Positions 1 through 5,367 of a stretch of 13,045 nucleotides of DNA are shown piece after piece. The stretch is from an uncultured Oscillospiraceae bacterium (GTDB lineage Bacteria; Bacillota; Clostridia; Oscillospirales; Oscillospiraceae). The notes below the pieces were generated by a model that worked only from the letters and a program-made list of their open reading frames with translations, was not told the DNA's origin and searched no databases. Where the stretch lies: NCBI GenBank assembly GCA_934654755.1, contig CAKUGQ010000026.1:1-13045 (forward strand), given 5' to 3'. Made by a program: the position numbers and the translations under genes. Every line of letters begins with the position of its first letter. Within the stretch, counting starts at the first letter, position 1.

Positions 1-70
1 GAGCCTATAGGCTCGGCCATGGGCATGCCCCAAGGGGGCTAGTGCATACCACCGGCACGGCCGGTGGTTA
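1..70. repeat. Cluster of palindromes, REP-like
   Basis: Four short palindromic units stand side by side: a 14-bp perfect palindrome (1-14), a 10-bp perfect palindrome GGGCATGCCC (21-30), a small CCCC-AA-GGGG hairpin (28-37) and a 9-bp-stem hairpin with arms ACCACCGGC (48-56) and GCCGGTGGT (60-68). The last hairpin recurs almost identically near the right end of the window. This looks like a composite intergenic repeat (REP/BIME-like). A relation to IS200/IS605-type element ends, which also carry hairpins, is possible but not shown. Confidence 0.6.
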
Positions 71-119
71 TGATTTTTCTGTCGAAGAAGTCTTTATATC
101 AAGCGTTTTTTCCGAGTAT

Positions 120-196
120 GGGGGTGCAAAAATCCTCAATGCTCGGTTTTTCCTATTTTACCGAAGGTGCGCTGCTGATTTTTGATTTGCACCCCC
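120..196. repeat. Long-range inverted repeat
   Basis: Arms GGGGGTGCAAA (120-130) and TTTGCACCCCC (186-196) are exact reverse complements separated by 55 bases. An overlapping second pairing is AAAAATC (128-134) with GATTTTT (177-183). No ORF covers it convincingly. It could be the fold of a small RNA or a trace of an element end. No function is assigned. Confidence 0.45.
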
Positions 197-516
197 TTAT
201 GGAAAAAATCAAAAAGTAGATAGGTTTATCAAAAGGTTGCAAAGAAAAATCAAATTGTTCCTGCGACACATATTACTAAGCGTTTCCGCTTCCACGGGGA
301 GAGTCAATGTTCCTTCTGATTTTGATACGATAGAAAAAGCCTTCTTCGGGGTAAAAACCGCCGAATATGGCATAAAACAAGGGCTTTTGAGGTCAGATAC
401 TGACTTCGGAAGCCCTTGTTCACTTTATTCAGTTATTGATTTCTGCCGTCCCAAAGTCCGGCGGCACCGTGGGGTGCAAGCCTTGTGGTGTGCGGATTTC
501 GGAATAATTAAAAGGT
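197..516. other. Stretch without a convincing gene
   Basis: The only longer plus-strand frame (237-530) starts at a TTG without a ribosome site, reads through an 11-bp inverted repeat and has no recognisable domain, so I do not call it. A minus-strand frame around 270-420 gives a short segment ending in SPRGSGNA before stops; it may be a gene remnant but I cannot identify it. Apart from the terminator-like hairpin at 376-420, I see nothing definite. Confidence 0.4.
376..420. terminator. Terminator-like nested hairpin
   Basis: An outer 11-bp stem (AACAAGGGCTT at 376-386 with AAGCCCTTGTT at 410-420) encloses an inner 5-bp stem GTCAG/CTGAC (392-396/400-404). It lies about 97 bases past the stop of the minus-strand DUF4357 fragment and could terminate it. 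The T-tract is short on either strand, so this is a weak or bidirectional terminator at best. Confidence 0.45.
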
Positions 517-852
517 TTAATCCACCGTAGCGTTGTCCTCGATTTCCTTAAGTGTACGACCATCCTTGGCCTTCCATGTGCGAGGGCCACTTGCGCTATA
601 ACCAAGCACAAACTCAGCGGCAGCGGAGGAACTGGAGAACAATATGTCTTCCGTGGTAGTCATATTCTCAACTCTACCATCTGCGAAAATCCTGTCTCGA
701 AGTTTCTTCATTCCGGCACTGAGCGATTTTGCGGATGTCTTTTCATTCACTACGGCTCCCTTGAGAACCACAAAGCCCTCAGAAGTCACCATGCCAGTAT
801 CGGCACTACGGTTGTCAGCAAAAAGAAAAAGCACAACAGCTAACAAAACAGT
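517..852 (-). pseudogene. DUF4357-domain protein, C-terminal fragment
   Basis: The 109-residue reading frame matches the DUF4357 domain pattern: a GFVVLKG motif, a central KKLRDRI stretch, then ILFSSSSAAAEFVLG, SGPRTW and DGRTLKEIE. In the family this domain usually ends longer proteins, often GIY-YIG nuclease-like or other DNA-associated ones. Here only the domain and a short lead-in remain. The frame is closed upstream by a TAA at 853-855, the only nearby start is a TTG at 844-846, and no ribosome site precedes it. I infer a 5'-truncated remnant, although expression as a stand-alone domain cannot be excluded. The lead-in LFLFADNRSADTG resembles the segment that normally precedes this domain, which supports truncation. 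It runs opposite to its neighbours. Confidence 0.65.
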
Positions 853-864
853 TTAACCCGCACG

Positions 865-896
865 GTGGCTATCGGAAACGGTAGCCACTTTTTTTA
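865..896 (+). terminator. Intrinsic terminator
   Basis: GTGGCTATCG (865-874) pairs with CGGTAGCCAC (879-888), a 10-bp stem with one G-U pair closed by a GAAA tetraloop, followed by an unbroken run of T. It is a strong plus-strand terminator, yet no intact plus-strand gene lies upstream, so it is probably left from a lost gene. It isolates the downstream small gene from read-through. Confidence 0.8.
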
Positions 897-908
897 TTTT
901 GAAAAGTG

Positions 909-938
909 TTGGAGTTACGGAATCGACTGTGATATGGT
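909..938 (+). promoter_or_regulatory. Possible promoter of the DUF6809-like gene
   Basis: TTGGAG (909-914) and TATGGT (933-938) are 18 bases apart, with a TG at 930-931 giving an extended -10. Each box matches consensus at four of six positions. It sits just after a terminator and 27 bases before the GTG start. Confidence 0.4.
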
Positions 939-964
939 GTTTGGCTTGGAAAGGGGTAAACACC

Positions 965-1246
965 GTGAACACACTTGAAAATCTGTATTACGGTAACATT
1001 GATCCGCACGAACACACCGTTTCAAACGGCACAGACAAAGGCGAGTTGCTTGAAACCGTTGTGCGGCTTGAAACGGAACTCAGAGCCACTCTCACAGAAC
1101 AACAAAAGGCTCTGCTCGAACAGTTTGAAAAAGCAGATGCAATAGTTTCCGACAGGCACGAACTGCAAGCATTCACAATCGGGTTTCGATTGGCGGCTCG
1201 GCTGATGATGGAAGTGTACGAACCGACACCGGAATTAGAGCCGTAA
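965..1246 (+). CDS. DUF6809-like small protein
   Basis: Encodes 93 residues. I chose the GTG at 965 because GGAAAGGGG stands 8 bases upstream and because the resulting N-terminus, MNTLENLYYGNI, matches the opening of DUF6809-type proteins (hydrophobic-LYYGNI-P-E). A longer frame from about 899 lacks a ribosome site. The middle is a predicted long helix rich in Glu, Leu and Gln (about residues 25-62), followed by a second helix with GFRLAARLMMEVY, the family's typical ending. The family is common in clostridial conjugative elements and prophages and its function is unknown. The gene is free-standing, with terminators on both sides. The family name rests on my recollection of the pattern. Confidence 0.65.
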   Translation: MNTLENLYYGNIDPHEHTVSNGTDKGELLETVVRLETELRATLTEQQKALLEQFEKADAIVSDRHELQAFTIGFRLAARLMMEVYEPTPELEP

Positions 1247-1261
1247 CAAAAACTCAATAAT

Positions 1262-1294
1262 CGGAAACGGGATCGCACGATCCTGTTTCTGTTT
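1262..1294 (+). terminator. Hairpin after the DUF6809-like gene
   Basis: A 14-bp stem (1262-1275 with 1278-1291, two G-U pairs) follows the stop at 1246 by 15 bases. The T-tract after it is short (TTTCG). It may act together with the stronger hairpin at 1312-1352. Confidence 0.5.
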
Positions 1295-1311
1295 CGAGAA
1301 TGTTGACTGCA

Positions 1312-1352
1312 GCAGGCAGAGGATATCACAATCCTTTGCCTGCTTTCTTTTT
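1312..1352 (+). terminator. Intrinsic terminator
   Basis: GCAGGCAGAGGAT (1312-1324) pairs with ATCCTTTGCCTGC (1331-1343) with one G-U pair and a 6-base loop, followed by TTTCTTTTT. This is a standard strong terminator in tandem with the preceding hairpin. Confidence 0.8.
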
Positions 1353-1921
1353 GCGAGTAATCCCCTCGCAGATATTTGAACATCCTGTAAATTCTTTATT
1401 ATTCAGGCGCTCAACCGCATAAGTTTTTGCCATGAAAAGTGAGGGGATAAATTTTCAGCGCATAGCTGGGTGTAGTTTTTCCTTTGGACAAGTGAGAAAA
1501 GATTCTGGTTGTATGCTGTGTGCTGATAAGACAGTAATTTGAGGAAATTACAAAATCGGCATCTGCCAAGCAGGATTGGACAACAAAACAGGCGGCACTC
1601 AACTTCGGTTGGGTGCCGCCTGTTTTTGTACAGCTAAGGGTTGAGAATCACCTGTTTTTTGCTTTGTAAAGCAAGGGGAGGGAAAAAGGTGAAATAGTTA
1701 TCGCCTCTGTACGGTTCTTTTGCCAAACAGCGAATCGCTGCATAGTGCATACAGTTCGCTTGAGAGTGCGCATATTTACGGTCGTGCAAAATACCTCACA
1801 AAACCGTAAAGCTGATAGAGGGGTATTTCGATGCAGAGTATGTTCGCCACTGTGGAAGCTGAAAATCAGCTTATATTCGTAGAAAAGTTATATTTTAGGG
1901 CGATAAATTCTGGGTATCGTA
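1353..1921. other. Stretch without a convincing gene
   Basis: Only short frames occur. One gives 35 residues from an ATG at 1432 with no clear ribosome site, and one is an open frame from about 1670 to 1880 with no usable start; neither shows a domain I know. The stretch contains a strong terminator (1585-1627) and several small inverted repeats: CAGCGA-A-TCGCTG (1728-1740), TTTACGGT/ACCGTAAA (1775-1782/1803-1810) and AAGCTGA-AAA-TCAGCTT (1856-1872). It is probably decayed mobile-element DNA, and a structured RNA is possible. Confidence 0.45.
1585..1627. terminator. Very strong intrinsic terminator with UUCG loop
   Basis: A 19-bp stem (1585-1603 with 1608-1626), unbroken except for one G-U pair, is capped by a C(UUCG)G tetraloop. 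It begins with AAAA and ends in TTTTT, so it can terminate transcription in both directions. No intact gene stands directly upstream on the plus strand, which suggests the gene it served has been lost or is the unrecognised small frame at 1432. Confidence 0.85.
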
Positions 1922-1951
1922 TTGAAAACAGAGCTATCCTTGTGATATAAT
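1922..1951 (+). promoter_or_regulatory. Near-consensus promoter of the GNAT gene
   Basis: TTGAAA (1922-1927) and TATAAT (1946-1951) are separated by 18 bases, with a TG at 1943-1944 giving an extended -10. A 12-bp perfect palindrome, GTGTGTACACAC (1952-1963), covers the expected transcription start and could be an operator. Confidence 0.75.
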
Positions 1952-1963
1952 GTGTGTACACAC
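1952..1963. promoter_or_regulatory. Candidate operator palindrome
   Basis: GTGTGTACACAC is a perfect 12-bp palindrome directly after the -10 box, where a bound repressor would block initiation. No cognate regulator gene is obvious nearby, and a chance palindrome cannot be excluded. Confidence 0.4.
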
Positions 1964-1996
1964 TAACGGCCGGGAGGCAAGGGAAGGAGTAACCAA

Positions 1997-2503
1997 GTGA
2001 GAATACAACATAAAAATCTAACAATCCGCCAAGCCGAGGTTGCCGATGCGAAGCAGCTTGCCGCTTGGTGGAATGATGGTGCTGTGATGGCACACGCAGG
2101 CTTTCCCAACGGCCTGGGAACGACCGAGGAAGAAGTTGTAAAAGGACTTAGAAACGGTCTTCTGGTCGTTGGGGAAAGCGGCCGTCTGATTGGCGAGTGC
2201 AATTACCACAATGTGTCAGATGGAGTTGTAGAAATTGGCATTAAGATCTGCGAAACCGATTGTCAGAACCGTGGTGTTGGCAGAAAGGTTTTGAGTATGC
2301 TGATCAATTGGCTGTTCAGAAATGGCTATGCCAAAATCATCCTCGATACGAACTTGACAAACACAAGAGCGCAGCACGTTTACGAATCACTTGGATTCCG
2401 CAAGGTACGAACCAATATCGATTCATGGAAAGACCAGCTTGGTCGGCTTCAATCATCGGTTGATTATGCGCTGGTTGAGCAGGATTTTGTCAGTTATGAG
2501 TGA
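1997..2503 (+). CDS. GNAT-family N-acetyltransferase
   Basis: A 168-residue protein of the Gcn5-related acetyltransferase fold, which transfers the acetyl group of acetyl-CoA to an amine; the substrate cannot be told. The acetyl-CoA-binding motif A is QNRGVGRKV at residues 90-98, after the beta-strand VEIGIKI (78-84). Motif B is RAQHVYESLGFRKV (124-137). The N-terminal WWNDGAVMAHAGFPNGLGTT (24-43) is typical of a cytoplasmic subgroup common in Firmicutes. The GTG start at 1997 is supported by GGAAGGAG at 1982-1989. The length is complete for the family. It stands alone with its own promoter between a non-coding stretch and a recombinase remnant, so it looks like cargo of a mobile element. Antibiotic acetylation is possible for the superfamily but nothing here shows it. 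Confidence 0.9.
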   Translation: MRIQHKNLTIRQAEVADAKQLAAWWNDGAVMAHAGFPNGLGTTEEEVVKGLRNGLLVVGESGRLIGECNYHNVSDGVVEIGIKICETDCQNRGVGRKVLSMLINWLFRNGYAKIILDTNLTNTRAQHVYESLGFRKVRTNIDSWKDQLGRLQSSVDYALVEQDFVSYE

Positions 2504-2593
2504 GAGAGACACCTATGATTGCAGCCGTGCAAGAAGAAAATTTCAAGGAGGAAAAAGTGACAGAAAAATTTTCAATCATCTCAAACCGCATAA

Positions 2594-3073
2594 GCGATTC
2601 GTGAAAAGGCGCGGCTTGCCCTCAAGGATGACGGAAAACTACTGCAGGAGCTATGTACGATGGCAGTGGACGAGCAGACCTCCGACCGCAAAACGCTGAT
2701 GAAGCAGGTGGAAAAAGCCAAAGCGCGGCTTGCGGAAATCGACATTATGATATCCAACATCTATGAGGACAAAGCACTCGGTCGCATTCCCGAACACCGC
2801 TACCTTGCCATGACCGAAAAATACGATGCCGAGTTCAAAAAACTGCAAAGCGAGATCGAGGAAATCGAAAATCATTTCTCTGCTGTGGATAAGCAGCGGA
2901 TCAACACAGAAATGTTTATTGAGATCATCCGTAACTACAGGGATATCCGCAAGCTCACTCCGCAGATCGTCAGCGACCTGATCGACAAAATCGTGGTCGG
3001 TGAACGGCAGAACATAGACGGCGTATGGGTTCAGCAATTTGATATTTATTATCGTTTCGTCGGTCTGATATGA
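2594..3073 (+). pseudogene. Large serine recombinase, C-terminal remnant (DUF4368 type)
   Basis: The open frame from 2594 gives about 159 residues beginning AIREKARLALKDDGKLLQ and ending YYRFVGLI. It matches the C-terminus of Tn4451/TnpX-like large serine recombinases: a coiled-coil (KQVEKAKARLAEID), the hallmark NIYEDKALGRIPEHRYLAM, and a DUF4368-like tail (LTPQIVSDLIDKIVV, then VQQFDIYYRFVG). The catalytic serine domain and the recombinase domain are absent. A stop at 2591-2593 closes this frame. In the adjacent frame a short segment (EKFSIISNRI) leads into the same point, so a frameshift near 2590 is likely. With no N-terminal domain it cannot catalyse recombination. A downstream ATG (2660) could in principle allow a 137-residue product, but that would be a fragment. 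Confidence 0.85.
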
Positions 3074-3216
3074 CCGACATTAAAAAAGTGCCTTTCCGAA
3101 GTCCTCAGCAGTTCGGACTTGATTCGAGTGTCAGAGTAAACATGATGAGTGTTGTTCACGCTACAACTACAGCGGTCAACATCTCTCGCAGTGTAGCAAG
3201 AGCCACGGGCAAATAA
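3070..3216 (+). CDS. Hypothetical 48-aa small protein
   Basis: This small frame starts at an ATG that overlaps the recombinase stop by four bases (ATGA) and ends at a TAA that itself forms part of the ribosome site AAGGAGGT (3215-3222) of the next gene. The product begins MTDIKKVPFRSPQQFG and ends ISRSVARATGK; it is basic, with no membrane segment and no domain I recognise. There is no ribosome site of its own, so translation would depend on reinitiation after the upstream frame. The exact packing between two genes supports it being real or the tail of a former gene. It could also be the 3' end of a larger deleted gene joined here by the recombinase truncation. Confidence 0.4.
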   Translation: MTDIKKVPFRSPQQFGLDSSVRVNMMSVVHATTTAVNISRSVARATGK

Positions 3217-3227
3217 GGAGGTACGCT

Positions 3228-3611
3228 ATGAAAGAAAACAATGAATTGGAACGCTCGGATATTGTCATCGACCGGGATATGGAGGTGGACTGCGACCTCG
3301 GGCATCAGATCGCCTGTTATCTCGAAACATGGTTTGATGTGGACAGGAAATTCGGAACGAACACGGCAGCGGACGATGACAAATGGCTGAACCTGTACGC
3401 CAAGTACGATCCGTTCGCCGACACGCTCCGGCTTGAATTTACCGTCACGACCGCCGACTCCTGCGAGGAAGGCGAATATGTGCCGACCGATGCGGAAGCG
3501 CAGCTCATCAAGGATATGATTGCCGAGAAGCTCCGTGATGAATACGGACAGACGCCCAAGGAATTCTGCGAGGATGTCGGCGGCATGGAAATCGGAGAAA
3601 TGACGCAATGA
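3228..3611 (+). CDS. Conserved acidic protein of conjugative elements, function unknown
   Basis: A 127-residue, strongly acidic soluble protein with no signal peptide and no membrane segment. Recognisable landmarks are KWLNLYAKYDPFADTLRLEF (52-71), PTDAEAQLIKDMIAEKL (86-102) and GQTPKEFCED (107-116). I recall similar proteins in clostridial integrative conjugative elements but know no assigned function. The ATG at 3228 is set by AAGGAGGT six bases upstream. The stop overlaps the next start by four bases (ATGA at 3608-3611), so the two genes are translationally coupled. It probably has a role tied to the following membrane protein, but this is inference from coupling only. Confidence 0.75.
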   Translation: MKENNELERSDIVIDRDMEVDCDLGHQIACYLETWFDVDRKFGTNTAADDDKWLNLYAKYDPFADTLRLEFTVTTADSCEEGEYVPTDAEAQLIKDMIAEKLRDEYGQTPKEFCEDVGGMEIGEMTQ

Positions 3612-3868
3612 CACAATATATCTATCCGCAGAACCTAAAAGCCACAGCCAATCTGTGGCTTTGGAGCTTGCGGGACTATGTAATACTTGCGGTAGACGCA
3701 CTGTTGTCGGTTTTCGCACTTGTGCAGCTGCATATTTTCTTACCGGCCGTGGCTGTGTTGTGCTACGGCTTTTTAACAATCCGCATGGACGATACCACGG
3801 TGCTGGATTTTATGAAATACGCCGTGCGGTATTTTATTTCGACACAGCAGTATTATGAATGGCGGTAG
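3608..3868 (+). CDS. Small membrane protein of a conjugative transfer system (VirB3/TcpE-like candidate)
   Basis: An 86-residue protein with a conserved-looking N-terminus, YIYPQNLKATANLWLW, two adjacent hydrophobic helices (about residues 24-40 and 42-57), then IRMDDTTVLDFMKYAVRYFISTQQYYEWR. Size, two-helix topology and position suggest the small inner-membrane component that accompanies the VirB4-type ATPase in Gram-positive type IV secretion. The exact family (VirB3, TcpE or another) is not certain. It is coupled to the upstream gene by an ATGA overlap. In intact clostridial elements I recall the next gene being the MKIKNTQKK... protein, whose N-terminus occurs here only at 5368, after the XRE/kinase module. 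No transfer apparatus remains in this window, so the protein has no evident partner. Confidence 0.6.
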   Translation: MTQYIYPQNLKATANLWLWSLRDYVILAVDALLSVFALVQLHIFLPAVAVLCYGFLTIRMDDTTVLDFMKYAVRYFISTQQYYEWR

Positions 3869-3902
3869 CTGAAAACAAACTGTGACTTTTTCGTCCTGCC
3901 GC

Positions 3903-3931
3903 TTGACATTATTTCGGCGCGCCGATATAAT
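3903..3931 (+). promoter_or_regulatory. Perfect consensus promoter with overlapping 24-bp palindrome
   Basis: TTGACA (3903-3908) and TATAAT (3926-3931) match consensus exactly with an optimal 17-base spacer. The spacer holds the perfect palindrome CGGCGCGCCG (3915-3924). The symmetry extends from 3908 to 3931 with a single mismatched pair (3913/3926), so it runs from the last base of the -35 to the end of the -10. A dimeric repressor bound there would block polymerase. The XRE protein encoded just downstream is the obvious candidate. Confidence 0.85.
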
Positions 3932-3951
3932 AATAGCAGGAGGTGATTTGC

Positions 3952-4356
3952 TTGGTTATAAATACCCTGCTTGAAAAGAGGCACATGACGAAATACAGAT
4001 TAGCGATCGAGGCCGGCGTTCCCCACGCTACGCTGAACGATATTTGCAGCGGGAAAACAAAGTTGGAAAAATGCTCTGCCGAAACGGTATACAAATTGGC
4101 GAAGGCTTTGGGCGTTTCTATGGAAACGCTGACCGAAAGCGGCATACGGGCAGCCGAGCGCGAAAGCACCTATGAATACGGATTGCCGGGCTATCTCCAA
4201 CACGATCTGGACGCATATAAAGAGGGACTGAAAGCCAAGTCCCCCGTTCTCGACTGCCTATGGGGAGAGCTGTACGGCAGCATCAATTTGGCGGAGATCA
4301 GCGAAGGCGTGATTACACCCGAACACGCCGATTATCTCCGCAAAAAATACTTGTAG
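3952..4356 (+). CDS. XRE/Cro-type helix-turn-helix regulator, likely antitoxin
   Basis: A 134-residue protein with an N-terminal Cro/C1-type helix-turn-helix at about residues 3-62 (TLLEKRHMTKYRLAIEAGV, then ATLNDICSGKTKLEKCSAE). The C-terminal part (about 75-134) contains LPGYLQHDLDAYK and a conserved-looking LYGSINLAEISEGVITPEHADYLRKKYL, a domain I recall from clostridial regulators next to HipA-like kinases but which has no name I can give. The start is the TTG at 3952, because GGAGGTGA (3939-3946) is placed correctly for it and the protein then opens with the first helix. The kinase gene begins 14 bases after the stop, so the pair forms one operon. By analogy with HipB I infer that it represses the promoter at 3903-3931 and neutralises the kinase. 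Neither role is proven by sequence. Confidence 0.85.
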   Translation: MVINTLLEKRHMTKYRLAIEAGVPHATLNDICSGKTKLEKCSAETVYKLAKALGVSMETLTESGIRAAERESTYEYGLPGYLQHDLDAYKEGLKAKSPVLDCLWGELYGSINLAEISEGVITPEHADYLRKKYL

Positions 4357-4370
4357 GAAGGAGCGAGTGC

Positions 4371-5300
4371 ATGACAAAAAATATTGATTTTACAAATTGC
4401 TCACGCATATTTGAAAGAGCGTACAGCGGAGCGAACGGCAAGAAGATCGCCGTGGAATACAACGGCAGACCGTATATGCTGAAATTCCCGCCGTCCGGCG
4501 ACGGAAAGCCAACGGAGCTCTCCTATACCAATAGTTGCATCAGCGAACACATTGCCAGCAGCATTTTTAATATGCTCGGTGTCAAGGCGCAGGAAACCAT
4601 GCTGGGAACATTCACGGTCAACGGCAAAGAAAAAATCGTCTGCGCCTGTCTTGATTTCACAGAGGACGGAAAGAAATTCTATGATTTCTGTTCCATCAAA
4701 AATACCGTTTTGGATTCCGACTCCAACGGCAGCGGAACAGAGCTCTCCGACATTCTGGAAGCGATAGAAAGGCAGCAGTATGTCGATCCCGTCAGATTAA
4801 AGACTCACTTTTGGGAGATGTTTGCCGCCGACGCATTGCTCGGCAATTTCGACCGTCACAACGGCAATTGGGGCTTTTTATACGATCCGAGGAACGGTCG
4901 GCGCGAGATCGCCCCGGTTTACGATTGCGGAAGCTGTCTTCTGCCGCAGGCCGACGATGCAGTAATGCAAGCGGTGCTGACCGACAAGGAAGCACTGGAT
5001 CTGCGGATCTATCGGTTTCCCACTTCGGCTGTTAAGCTGCACGGGAACAAGATCAATTATTATGATTTTATTTCAAGCGGCGAATATGAGGACTGTGATC
5101 AGGCAGTAAGAGAAATCTACGAGCGCACGGATATGGATGAAATTTGTGCGTTTATCGATGAAGTGTCGTATATTTCCGACTTGCAAAAGGAGTTTTATAA
5201 GCGGTATATCGAAGCAAGGCTTGACCTTATTTTGCACCCCGTTTACGAAATGGCCGAATCGTTTGAAACGGAACAAGCCGGACCGACAATATCCATGTAA
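4371..5300 (+). CDS. HipA/CtkA-like serine/threonine kinase, likely toxin
   Basis: A 309-residue kinase of the HipA fold. Visible landmarks are the ATP-site lysine in PYMLKFP (K38), SCISEHIASSIFNMLGV (55-71, the Glu-bearing helix), the catalytic loop NFDRHNGNWGF (D161, N166) and the metal-binding PVYDCGS (D185). It lacks the N-terminal HipA subdomain of E. coli HipA (about 440 residues) and so resembles the shorter HipT of HipBST systems and CtkA of Helicobacter. All key catalytic residues are present, so it should be active. HipA-type kinases phosphorylate aminoacyl-tRNA synthetases and halt growth; the target here is unknown. The ATG at 4371 has GGAAGGAG upstream; a longer frame from 4260 overlaps the regulator and is rejected. 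It is followed by its own terminator. Confidence 0.85.
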   Translation: MTKNIDFTNCSRIFERAYSGANGKKIAVEYNGRPYMLKFPPSGDGKPTELSYTNSCISEHIASSIFNMLGVKAQETMLGTFTVNGKEKIVCACLDFTEDGKKFYDFCSIKNTVLDSDSNGSGTELSDILEAIERQQYVDPVRLKTHFWEMFAADALLGNFDRHNGNWGFLYDPRNGRREIAPVYDCGSCLLPQADDAVMQAVLTDKEALDLRIYRFPTSAVKLHGNKINYYDFISSGEYEDCDQAVREIYERTDMDEICAFIDEVSYISDLQKEFYKRYIEARLDLILHPVYEMAESFETEQAGPTISM

Positions 5301-5316
5301 CAGAATATTAATCTCA

Positions 5317-5352
5317 AAGGCATCGCAGAAAACGCGATGCCTTGATTTTTTT
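5317..5352 (+). terminator. Intrinsic terminator of the XRE/kinase operon
   Basis: A 10-bp stem (5317-5326 with 5334-5343) with a 7-base loop is followed by GATTTTTTT, 17 bases after the kinase stop. It closes the module. The ribosome site of the next gene begins immediately after the T-tract. Confidence 0.85.
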
Positions 5353-5367
5353 GGAGGTGACCGAAAT

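Noticed and set aside
237..530. 97-aa plus-strand frame
   Set aside because: The TTG start has no ribosome site, the frame runs through a terminator-like hairpin and overlaps the DUF4357 fragment, and no domain is seen.
4260..4370. Longer N-terminus for the kinase
   Set aside because: The extension lies in another frame over the end of the regulator gene. The ATG at 4371 has a proper ribosome site and gives the family's normal length.
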